Part shown: piece by piece, positions 56,863 through 64,000 of the stretch
How positions within the stretch are numbered: position 1 is the stretch's first letter
Layout of the letters: the number at the start of each line of letters is the position of its first letter
Source of the DNA: JABCYV01 sp035512155
Lineage (GTDB): Bacteria > Acidobacteriota > Terriglobia > Terriglobales > Acidobacteriaceae
Assembly (NCBI GenBank): GCA_035512155.1
Contig: DATKEN010000101.1
Span: forward strand, 3,588 to 67,587
Length of the DNA: 64,000 nucleotides
Direction of reading: 5' to 3'
Program-made: the position numbers and the translations under genes
Notes under the pieces: model-generated
Database searches by the model: none
Told to the model about the DNA's origin: nothing
The model's input: the letters and a program-made list of their open reading frames with translations, nothing else

Positions 56863-58431
56863 TCAGATGCGGACCAGCTTTTCTTGCGCGGTTTCCCGCA
56901 CTCGACGAAAGGCTTCGGGGAAGGCCTTAACAAGATCAGTCGCGACCAGGGAATGCTCCCCCATGCTTTCGCGAGCCACATCACCTGCCAAGCCGTGAAG
57001 ATGAACCGCTGCGACTATGGCCTCTAAAACCCGCTTTGTATTTTGCGCAACTAAGCCCGCGGTCATGCCGGTCAAAATGTCGCCCGTACCGCCGGTCGCC
57101 ATCCCAGGATTGCCTGTCCTATTCACCCAGACCGTCCCGTCCGGATGCGCAATCAAAGTGCGATGGCCCTTCAGCACTACGATCAATTCGTGTTCCCGGG
57201 CGAAACTTCGGGCAATGTTGATGCGATCGCGCTGTACCGCGCTGGTAATCGATCCGATAAGTCGGGCCATTTCCCCGGGATGCGGCGTGATCACGAGCGT
57301 CCGATCTTTGCCGTTCAGTTGCCCGGCGTGGTCCTCGAAAGCATTCAGGCCGTCCGCATCCAGGACGGTCGGCGTTTTGCGATTCTTCACAATGTTGCGC
57401 ACGAACTCTGCAGTCTCCGTGTTTCGCGAGACGCCGGGACCCACCGCCAGCACCGTCTTACCTTCCACCAATCGGTCGACGCGACCATATTCCAGGGCGC
57501 GCAACGAGATGCTGCCGGCTTCGGTTTCCTCCAGCGGCTCGGTCATGAGCTCGGGATGAAAACCGGCCGCCGTGGGCAGCACAGACTTGGGAGTTGCGAC
57601 GGTGGACAAACCTGCGCCCACGCGCAATGCTGCCATGCCAGCCATTGCAGCCGCGCCCGCCTTCCCCAGGGATCCGCCCAGAACGAGCACGTGCCCGAAG
57701 TTTCCCTTGTTTGAGTCGGATGGACGAGGTCCGATTAACGGCGCGACCTCCCGCGCCGTGGTCACGTTGAGATGTAGAGCAGAAACAATGGCCTCGTAGG
57801 GCGAGCCGATAGGCGCAACTACGATTGGACCGTGGGTGAGAAGTCCGAAAATATGCGCCGGCCGCGGTGCGGTAAAAGTAACAATTGCGTCGGCCCGCGC
57901 GACTGCGCCGGTCTGTTCGCCCATCACATCGGCATCTGCGCCCGACGGGATATCCACACAGACCACGGGCGCGTCACTGGCGTTCAATGCCGCAATCGCT
58001 TCGGCGTACAACCCCGTCACCGGGGGCCGAAAGCCCGTCCCCAGGATCGCATCAACCAGGAGGTCCGCTTGAAGCGCCGTCCCCGCCGCCCCACTCGCCA
58101 GTTCTTCCGAAGAACGCACGGACACGGGCTCAATGGGCAGCTTAGTGAACATTTCCGCCGCATCGCCCTGTAACTCCGCCCGGTCGGCCAGCAGAACGAC
58201 GCGCACATCCTTGCCAGATTCGTGCAGCTTCCGCGCAATCACGAAACCGTCCCCGCCGTTGTTTCCTTTGCCGCAAATGACTGTGATGCGCTTGGCCGCG
58301 GGGTATTGAGTCAGCGTAAATTCGGCCGCGGCGGCTCCCGCATTTTCCATCAGAGTCAACGAGGGGACACCGAAGCGCTCACTAGTGACGCGGTCAATCT
58401 CGCGCATTTCGGCGGCAGTGACGATCTTCAT
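56863..58431 (-). CDS. nnrD: bifunctional NAD(P)H-hydrate epimerase / dehydratase
   Basis: A 522-residue fusion of the NnrE-type epimerase (N-terminal, about 1-210; VICGKGNNGGDGFVIARKLH, DAILGTGFRPPVTGLY, CVDIPSGADAD) and the NnrD-type ADP-dependent dehydratase (about 230-510; GGSLGKAGAAAMAGMAALRV, VLDADGLNAF, ITPHPGEMARLI, and GNPGMATGGTGDILTGMTAG). It repairs damaged NADHX and NADPHX. The fused arrangement is normal in bacteria. Stands between the PilZ and permease genes with no related partner. Confidence 0.94.
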   Translation of the reverse strand: MKIVTAAEMREIDRVTSERFGVPSLTLMENAGAAAAEFTLTQYPAAKRITVICGKGNNGGDGFVIARKLHESGKDVRVVLLADRAELQGDAAEMFTKLPIEPVSVRSSEELASGAAGTALQADLLVDAILGTGFRPPVTGLYAEAIAALNASDAPVVCVDIPSGADADVMGEQTGAVARADAIVTFTAPRPAHIFGLLTHGPIVVAPIGSPYEAIVSALHLNVTTAREVAPLIGPRPSDSNKGNFGHVLVLGGSLGKAGAAAMAGMAALRVGAGLSTVATPKSVLPTAAGFHPELMTEPLEETEAGSISLRALEYGRVDRLVEGKTVLAVGPGVSRNTETAEFVRNIVKNRKTPTVLDADGLNAFEDHAGQLNGKDRTLVITPHPGEMARLIGSITSAVQRDRINIARSFAREHELIVVLKGHRTLIAHPDGTVWVNRTGNPGMATGGTGDILTGMTAGLVAQNTKRVLEAIVAAVHLHGLAGDVARESMGEHSLVATDLVKAFPEAFRRVRETAQEKLVRI

Positions 58432-58539
58432 GGTGGTCGCCGTTTGTTGCTTCTTAGTTAGATGAGATGTTCAGATTTCAGTCGCCGGTTCAATTAGGAC
58501 CGCGTCAGTGAAATACGATCTTTGTGCGAAAAGACCAAA

Positions 58540-58557
58540 GACGAACGACCAACGACT
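58540..58557. repeat. 18-nt repeat, inverse copy of 27572-27589
   Basis: GACGAACGACCAACGACT is the exact reverse complement of 27572-27589. It lies just before the permease terminator, in an intergenic region like the first copy. Confidence 0.6.
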
Positions 58558-58577
58558 GACGATCCCGACTATAAAGC

Positions 58578-58607
58578 AAAAAAGCCCTCCGCGTCCGTGC
58601 GGAAGGC
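58578..58607 (-). terminator. intrinsic terminator of the permease operon
   Basis: Minus strand stem GCCTTCCGC (58607-58599) with GCGGAGGGC (58592-58584), loop of 6 nt, one G-U pair, then six T residues (complement of 58583-58578). It lies 23 nt after the stop at 58630. Confidence 0.85.
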
Positions 58608-58629
58608 CCATTTGGGTTGAGTGTAGGTC

Positions 58630-60252
58630 TCAGTCCGCCATGGAAGGTGCGGGTTTGGGCTCAACCGGATCGAGGATCGCCTGTACTCTGCTGTGATGCC
58701 GGCTATAACTGAAATAGACCACCAGGCCGATGGCCAGCCAGATAATCAACCGAGCCCAATTGACCCAGCCCAGCTTGTACATCATGTATCCGTTGGAGAC
58801 AACGCCAAGTATCGGAACCAGCGGCACCCACGGAGTGCGGAACGGCCGCGGCTGGCCAGGATTGGTATACCGCAAGACCATCACGGAAATTGACACGATC
58901 ACAAATGCCAGCAGGGTTCCGATGTTCACCATCTTGCCGATGTCCTCGATGGGAGTCAGACTGCCTACGATCGCCGCCAATAGTCCTACAAGAATCGTAT
59001 TCTTCCAGGGGGTACGGAATTTGGGATGGACAGCGGCGAAGAATTTCTTCGGCAGCAGGCCGTCATTGGCCATCGCGTAGAGCACACGTGTCTGTCCGAG
59101 CAGCATCACCAGCATCACGCTGGTAAGCCCAGCCAGTGCACCCAGCGTAATAATGTGCGACGCGGTACCCAAGCCGCGGTCCAGAAATGCGCGCGCGACC
59201 GGGGCCTCGATGTTGATTTGCTGCCAGCGCACCATCCCCGTGAGCACGCCAGCCACGGCGATATACAAGACGGTGCAGATCGCCAGCGAGGCGATCATGC
59301 CGATAGGTAAGTCCCGCTGTGGATTCTTGGCTTCCTGTGCCGTGGTCGAGACTGCATCGAACCCGATGTAGGCAAAGAAAATGTATGCCGCGCCTGCTCC
59401 GATTCCCGCGAATCCATGGGGCGCAAACGAACTCCAATCAACACCCCAGTTGCTGCTATTGATGTACCGGGAGCCCAGCGCGATCACAAAAAGCACGACT
59501 GACACCTTAATCACCACAATCCCAGTGTTGAATCTGGCACTCTCCTTGATCCCGATGACCAGAATCGCGGTTATCACCAGAGCGATAAGGAAGGCCGGCA
59601 GGTTCAGGCCGATTTCCATTCCAAATAAGTGTGGCGCACCCAGCAAATCGTGCCCCCGCTGCAACAACTCAGGAGACTGCGAACTCACGATGGCGGTAAC
59701 TTTGTCGAGGAACGGTTGCGAGCCTGGCACCAGGGATGGGTCCGAGACCTGGGCTATCTGGCGAGCAATAATATTCTCGGCGGTCTTCAATGCTGTCCAG
59801 TGATCATAAGCCAGCCATAGCGGTATCTTGATGTGGAAGATATTCAGCAGTTCGATGAAGTGGTTCGACCAACCAGAAGATACCGTGCTGGCGCCCATGG
59901 CATACTCGAGCGTCAAATCCCAGCCGATGATCCAGGCGAGTAACTCGCCAAGCGTAGCGTAGGCATAGGTGTAGGCGCTGCCCGCCAGCGGAATCATAGC
60001 CGCGAACTCGGCATAGCACAGACCGGCAAAAGCGCATCCCAGTCCTGACAAAACGAACGACAGCGTGAGTCCAGGACCAGCGTATTGCGCTCCCAGCCCG
60101 ACCATGACAAAAATGCCGGCGCCAATAATCGCGCCCACACCCAGCGCCGTAAGTTGAAAAGGTCCGAGAGTGCGTTTGAGGCAGTGTTCGCCGCCTTCGC
60201 GCGACTCCTCCATCAGCAGATTTAGCGGCTTGGTGGCCAGCAGATTTGTCAT
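58630..60252 (-). CDS. APC-superfamily amino-acid permease (CAT-like)
   Basis: A 540-residue transporter with about 12-14 membrane helices. LGVGAIIGAGIFVMVGLGAQ is the unwound TM1 substrate motif (G-A-G-I-F), LVKGS-type loops follow, and GFAGIGAGAAYIFFAYIGFD then TAQEAKNPQRDLPIGMI form the family signature around TM6/IL3. It resembles the cationic-amino-acid (CAT/YfnA) branch; the first loop is unusually long and carries extra residues (about 130-215). It lies 22 nt after the other permease. Confidence 0.9.
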   Translation of the reverse strand: MTNLLATKPLNLLMEESREGGEHCLKRTLGPFQLTALGVGAIIGAGIFVMVGLGAQYAGPGLTLSFVLSGLGCAFAGLCYAEFAAMIPLAGSAYTYAYATLGELLAWIIGWDLTLEYAMGASTVSSGWSNHFIELLNIFHIKIPLWLAYDHWTALKTAENIIARQIAQVSDPSLVPGSQPFLDKVTAIVSSQSPELLQRGHDLLGAPHLFGMEIGLNLPAFLIALVITAILVIGIKESARFNTGIVVIKVSVVLFVIALGSRYINSSNWGVDWSSFAPHGFAGIGAGAAYIFFAYIGFDAVSTTAQEAKNPQRDLPIGMIASLAICTVLYIAVAGVLTGMVRWQQINIEAPVARAFLDRGLGTASHIITLGALAGLTSVMLVMLLGQTRVLYAMANDGLLPKKFFAAVHPKFRTPWKNTILVGLLAAIVGSLTPIEDIGKMVNIGTLLAFVIVSISVMVLRYTNPGQPRPFRTPWVPLVPILGVVSNGYMMYKLGWVNWARLIIWLAIGLVVYFSYSRHHSRVQAILDPVEPKPAPSMAD

Positions 60253-60274
60253 CCGTTAGGTTGCTCCTTCGCAG

Positions 60275-61861
60275 CTAAGCTGAGGCGCTTCCCGCTGCCT
60301 GGCGAGAATGCCGCGACCACAGGTAATAGACCGGAATCCCCAGCAGCACGATGATCAGTCCCGGCCAGGTATATTGCGGTTTATAGCGCAATAGTACGAC
60401 ATCAATAAACAAAGCCATCACAATATAAATCGCCGGAAGTACAGGGTACCCAATCGCCCGATAGGGCCTGTCGACGGTGGGATGAGTGCGCCGCAGGACA
60501 AATAGTCCGAAGATAGTCAGGATGTAGAAAACCAGCACGGCAAAGATAATGTAATCCAACAGTTGCCCGTAACTTCCGGAGACGCAGAGGATGCAGGTCC
60601 AGACCATCTGTACCATCAGCGAAACCGCCGGAGTCTTATATGTAGGATGCAATTTGGCCACGTTACGGAAGAAGAGCCCGTCCTTGGCCATGGCGTAGTA
60701 GACGCGCGCTCCCGACAGAATCAGCCCGTTGGCGCAGCCAAAGCTGGAAAGCAAAATGGCAAATGCCATCAGGAAACCGCCCGCAGACCCTAACATCTGG
60801 GTCATGACGGCGGTGCCAACCCTATCTTCAGCGGCGTATTTGATGCCGCGTTCAAGAATGGTCGCGCCTGTGGGGCTACCATCCAGTGGCAGCACACTCA
60901 GATAGACGAAGTTGCACGCGATGTACAGAGCGATCACCACGCCCGTGCCCAGTGCTAACGACAGCGGTAGGTTGCGACTAGGATTTTTCACCTCGCCGGC
61001 GGTGAAAGTCACGTTGTTCCAGGCGTCAGCAGAAAACAGCGACCCGACTTGGGCGACGGCAAGAATCGTGAGCGTGCCCACCATCAACATCGGGCCGCCG
61101 ACTCCTACCTGCACCCCATGCTGAGCGCCGAATCCTGCATTGTTCCAGAAATTTCCGTGGAAGTTGGCCGCTACAGCTTGCGCGTTCCTTCCGATAAAGA
61201 GCCCAAGCAACGCCACGCCCAGCAAGGCTGAAACCTTAGCCGTGGTGAAGATGTTCTGAATCAGCGCTCCGGTCTTTACGCCGAAGATGTTGATCACCGA
61301 CAACGCGACCACGACCAGAATCGCCACCAGGTTCTGGGTATTCAGCCCCACATCCATGTTGCCCAGAACCATGGGTCCAATTCGAATAGGAGGCACTTTC
61401 CCGAAGTGAAGGACCCAGTTTGAAGATGAAACGGAAGGAATGAAGATGCCGAGGAACTTGCCAAATGCCACGCCGACGGCGGCAATGGTCCCGGTTTGAA
61501 TGACGAGAAAGAGCGTCCAGCCGTAAAGGAATCCCCACAGCGGGCCCAGGGCTTCGCGGAGATAGACGTACTGCCCGCCCGCCCGCGGCATCATCGCCGC
61601 CAACTCACCGTAAGACAGGGCCCCGACAATGGTCAGGAAGCCGGTCACCGCCCAGGCCCCAATCAGCAAAGCTGGCGAATTCACTTCCCGCGCGATTTCC
61701 GCGGACACAATAAAGATGCCGGATCCGATCATGGATCCCATGACCAGCATGGTGGCGCTGGTCAAGCCCAGTGCCTTGACTAGTTCCGGGTCCTGGCGGC
61801 GGTGGGTCTCCCAGTCGCTAACCGCAGTCGCAGAGATGGGTTGCTTGGTCTCGGTAGTCAC
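60275..61861 (-). CDS. APC-superfamily amino-acid permease (LAT-like)
   Basis: A 528-residue transporter with about 12-13 helices. TM1 unwound motif GSMIGSGIFIVSAEIA, a GALSYGELAAMMPRAGGQYV signature in TM3 and the SADAWNNVTFTAGEVKNPSR block of IL3 place it in the amino-acid/polyamine APC superfamily, in the LAT-like group. It is distinct from its neighbour downstream (about 12 of the first 20 TM1 residues differ), so the pair probably imports different amino acids. It follows thiE by 35 nt in the same direction. Confidence 0.9.
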   Translation of the reverse strand: MTTETKQPISATAVSDWETHRRQDPELVKALGLTSATMLVMGSMIGSGIFIVSAEIAREVNSPALLIGAWAVTGFLTIVGALSYGELAAMMPRAGGQYVYLREALGPLWGFLYGWTLFLVIQTGTIAAVGVAFGKFLGIFIPSVSSSNWVLHFGKVPPIRIGPMVLGNMDVGLNTQNLVAILVVVALSVINIFGVKTGALIQNIFTTAKVSALLGVALLGLFIGRNAQAVAANFHGNFWNNAGFGAQHGVQVGVGGPMLMVGTLTILAVAQVGSLFSADAWNNVTFTAGEVKNPSRNLPLSLALGTGVVIALYIACNFVYLSVLPLDGSPTGATILERGIKYAAEDRVGTAVMTQMLGSAGGFLMAFAILLSSFGCANGLILSGARVYYAMAKDGLFFRNVAKLHPTYKTPAVSLMVQMVWTCILCVSGSYGQLLDYIIFAVLVFYILTIFGLFVLRRTHPTVDRPYRAIGYPVLPAIYIVMALFIDVVLLRYKPQYTWPGLIIVLLGIPVYYLWSRHSRQAAGSASA

Positions 61862-61896
61862 AGCCCTCCGGCGTTTGGTCTTTATCTGCCCCGACT

Positions 61897-62511
61897 TTAC
61901 CTCAATATCCGTAGAAATTCTTCTGCTGATTTGCGGGGATCCCGTAACAAGTCAGATATCACCGCCACGGAGTCTGCTCCCGCCTCGATGACCGACCGGC
62001 AATTGGCACGAGTAATGCCTCCGATCGCCACCAGCGGTTTGCGCGTCAGCGCCCGCGCCTGGCGCACGCCATCAACGCCAATGACTGGATCGGGGTTTGC
62101 CTTGCTGGCCGTTGAGAATACCGGACCGATGGCAATGTAGTCGGCAGAAGTCTTGTCAGCTTCCGTGACTTCTTTGGGGTTATGGGTGGAAACGCCAAGC
62201 CAGAGACTCTCGCCGATCACTTTTCTCGCCCCTTCGGGGGACAAATCGTCCTGGCCAAGATGAATCCCGTCGAACTCAGCCGCGAGGCACAAATCGGCTC
62301 GATCATTCATGATCAGTTTGACGGAGTCTCCCAGTCGATGTTTGAGTTGCCTTGCCTGCTCGAGCATTTGCCGACCGTTGCCACTTTTGTTCCGGTATTG
62401 CAGCAGGTTGACACCGCCAGCCGCAAGTTCCTGCGCCGCGGCCAGGAAAGCATCGCTATTGGAGAAGAAGGCGGCATCCAAGATTGCGTAGACGTGGGGA
62501 AGCGTGATCAT
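61897..62511 (-). CDS. thiE: thiamine-phosphate synthase
   Basis: A 204-residue ThiE. LLQYRNKSGNGRQMLEQARQ (pyrophosphate loop), IMNDRADLCLAAEFDGIHLG, GVSTHNPKEVTEAD, YIAIGPVFSTASKANPDPVI and PLVAIGGITRANCRSVIEAG are the TIM-barrel signatures. It condenses HMP-pyrophosphate and HET-phosphate into thiamine phosphate. The ATG at 62511 starts the homologous region; upstream codons in frame overlap the next gene and are not related. No other thi genes or a TPP riboswitch were seen. Confidence 0.94.
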   Translation of the reverse strand: MITLPHVYAILDAAFFSNSDAFLAAAQELAAGGVNLLQYRNKSGNGRQMLEQARQLKHRLGDSVKLIMNDRADLCLAAEFDGIHLGQDDLSPEGARKVIGESLWLGVSTHNPKEVTEADKTSADYIAIGPVFSTASKANPDPVIGVDGVRQARALTRKPLVAIGGITRANCRSVIEAGADSVAVISDLLRDPRKSAEEFLRILR

Positions 62512-62524
62512 GCAGGGACTTGGC

Positions 62525-63313
62525 TTACATGCGCACCCGCGCCAGCGGGTCGATTCCTGTTGACTTGGTCTGAGGCGCCAGAGATTCCAGAACCTCAAGG
62601 AACACCAGAACATCGGGCACCTTGTCCGATCTAACGCTGATCGCACTGCGCCACTTTCCATGCCGCTTAATCTGCAGATTGCTGCGCACCAGTTCGGCTT
62701 TAGTGATTTCCGATACCGGGATGGAAGCGCCCTTCCAGGTGACAGCCGTTGCCGAGAGTGCGATGCCACCGAACTGCACTGTCTCTCCTCGCTGCAACCT
62801 CGCTTTTGTGTTCTGCACCATCGGAGGCATAATTCGTCCGAGAATAATCCCGATAGCCTCCTTCGCGTTGCGGAAATTCGATGTGACCTTCAGCTTCTTG
62901 CGATCATGGCCAATCAGTTCCAGTGTGAGCTGTGCGGCGCCGGACTTGCTCGACATGGCGAGCACAGCGCCCAGCAATCCGAAATGCGCGTATACGTTGG
63001 TTGGAACAACGCGGTAGCGCGTCTCCATAATCTGGCTCCAGGCAATTTCCTGCTGGCCGAGCGCGGACTCCCGCCGCACTCCAGAATCATTGATGATCAG
63101 AACGGACTTACCCGGGACAACCCACAAGACAGGCACCGTCAACAGCAGTCCGATAGAAACCCACAGCAGATTTGGATGTGCTGAGGCGCGCGGGTCAGCC
63201 TGCGCGGACCAGAGTCCCACGACCAATCCAACTACTCCCAAAGCCAAAAAAATGCGCGCCGCGTAAGTTGCACCGAACCGACGCTCCCCATACGCCATAG
63301 CTGCAGAAGCCAT
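62525..63313 (-). CDS. membrane-anchored PH-like (DUF6585-type) protein
   Basis: A 262-residue protein. Two N-terminal hydrophobic segments (IFLALGVVGLVVGLWSA and LLWVSIGLLLTVPVLWVV) are followed by a pleckstrin-like beta region (VLIINDSGVRRESALGQQE, IAWSQIMETRYRVVPTN) and a second strand set (VQFGGIALSATAVTWKGASI). This resembles the bacterial PH-type DUF6585 proteins, which bind unknown ligands at membranes. The gene lies 13 nt before thiE, so they may be cotranscribed, but no functional link is known. Confidence 0.6.
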   Translation of the reverse strand: MASAAMAYGERRFGATYAARIFLALGVVGLVVGLWSAQADPRASAHPNLLWVSIGLLLTVPVLWVVPGKSVLIINDSGVRRESALGQQEIAWSQIMETRYRVVPTNVYAHFGLLGAVLAMSSKSGAAQLTLELIGHDRKKLKVTSNFRNAKEAIGIILGRIMPPMVQNTKARLQRGETVQFGGIALSATAVTWKGASIPVSEITKAELVRSNLQIKRHGKWRSAISVRSDKVPDVLVFLEVLESLAPQTKSTGIDPLARVRM

Positions 63314-63535
63314 AAATGCTCCATGATGGCTGCTGTCCCGACCCGCAGCCGCGATTTGCCACGATTATCGTAGGCGCAAGAATCGAGTCACGCTAATTAC
63401 CTCTGTAATGTCAGGCTTTGGAGGTCTTCGTTGTGGGCAGCAGCGACTATCTGACTGACGTAAACGGCGAGCACTCATTGAGGGTTTTGAGTGTAACGGC
63501 GATGTTACGTCAATTCACTCGAATGCACAGCCATT

Positions 63536-64000
63536 TCAGGCCGCTTTTGCCGATGCGGTAAATGCCGCCGCATTCTTTCGGACGAAATCTTGCACACTCA
63601 GCGGCCCTTGCCCCGTCAGTGTACGCACGTCGTCCGACATCCGGTCGAAGCGCCCCGCGCGATGCAGATCGCCCAACGCTGCCAGGTGGTTCACCAGGTG
63701 AACCGGCAAGCCCCGCTTGAGCAGCTCGTCCCGCCACGGCTCGACGGGGATGTCCTGAAAGGTGATTGTGCGGCCCAGCGCCTTCGAATACTCCTGTGCA
63801 AAGAAATGCATGTTCTCGGACTGCGGACCGGTCAGGTGATAGATCTTGCCGATGTGCGGCTGCGGATTGGCGAGCAGCGCGGCAATCGCACGTGCAACGT
63901 CTTCCACTGCCACCGGCGAAGTCTTGCCCTCCCCGAACGGTAGCCTGATCTGATCGGATTCCCTGACTGAATCCGGAGTCAAAGTCAGGAAGAAGCCTTC
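63536..64000 (-). CDS. NmrA-like NAD(P)H-binding protein, C-terminal part
   Basis: The frame is open to the right edge, so the N-terminal Rossmann GxxGxxG region is outside the window and only about 154 residues are seen. FGEGKTSPVAVEDVARAIAA and GKIYHLTGPQSENMHFFAQE are typical of NmrA/azoreductase (QOR2)-type atypical SDRs in which NAD(P)H is bound without a full catalytic triad. The substrate cannot be told. Before it (63314-63535) no gene was found. Confidence 0.75.
   Translation of the reverse strand, partial: EGFFLTLTPDSVRESDQIRLPFGEGKTSPVAVEDVARAIAALLANPQPHIGKIYHLTGPQSENMHFFAQEYSKALGRTITFQDIPVEPWRDELLKRGLPVHLVNHLAALGDLHRAGRFDRMSDDVRTLTGQGPLSVQDFVRKNAAAFTASAKAA

Noticed and set aside
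1..64000. CRISPR array, rRNA, integrase or prophage signals
   Set aside because: No regular direct repeats, no rRNA-like sequence and no integrase or structural phage genes were found in the window.

Overview
The window looks like a chromosomal segment of a soil-type Acidobacteriota (Terriglobia/Koribacter-like) bacterium. This is inferred from the moderately GC-rich sequence, the hrcA-grpE-dnaJ-rsmE cluster, many PAS-kinase/NtrC-type regulator pairs, Tat-exported flavoproteins, RAYT/REP elements and, above all, an 'allo-tRNA'-like gene of a kind reported from Acidobacteria. No rRNA, CRISPR array, plasmid or phage module is visible. Most of the window is ordinary chromosome interrupted by small accessory islands.

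Layout. 1-8.3 kb: partial comM, a three-PAS sensor kinase with an SDR reductase, a DUF4440 protein, a secreted phospholipase C-like phosphoesterase standing between a thiolase and a decayed copy of that thiolase's 3' end, and a self-contained unit (promoter, 14-residue lysine-rich ORF, terminator). 8.3-15.2 kb: a helicase-nuclease, then a heat-shock operon (hrcA-grpE-dnaJ-rsmE) with a CIRCE operator; dnaJ has no ATG, GTG or TTG start that would keep its whole J domain. 15.2-18.5 kb: a flavin oxidoreductase and a type II restriction-modification island (methylase, BamHI/BglII-like endonuclease, controller protein) with the same operator core before both transcription units. 18.5-25.3 kb: Mrp, SDRs, cytochrome bd oxidase (cydAB), a 136-bp TA-flanked MITE, a thioesterase and a Cys-rich protein. 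25.3-31 kb: LON-domain protein, an AAA+/VWA pair, the unusual tRNA gene with a CRP-like site upstream and a structured trailer downstream, and a RES-Xre toxin-antitoxin pair. 31-37.5 kb: spermidine-dehydrogenase-like flavoprotein, CDGSH protein, glycosyltransferase, a receiver-like protein with a degenerate kinase dimerisation helix, and a REP/RAYT element with a decayed transposase.

37.5-50 kb: two NtrC-type two-component systems flank a BNR-repeat protein and an OmpA-like barrel/PKD protein, followed by TPR and Pro-rich envelope proteins. 50-64 kb: a GT39-like membrane glycosyltransferase whose stop codon is supplied by a REP-flanked Y1 transposase element, an MFS exporter, fabI, tsaE, a PilZ protein, nnrD/E, two amino-acid permeases behind thiE, a PH-like membrane protein and a partial NAD(P)H-binding protein.

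The main object of interest is the 90-nt tRNA gene at 29594-29683. It has a serine/selenocysteine-type long variable arm and G73 but a glycine anticodon (GCC). An 8+4 acceptor/T-arm fits at least as well as 7+5. A 16-nt segment about 140 nt downstream is perfectly complementary to its anticodon arm. A CRP-like palindrome lies upstream, centred about 42 nt from a predicted start site, and an intrinsic terminator closes the unit.
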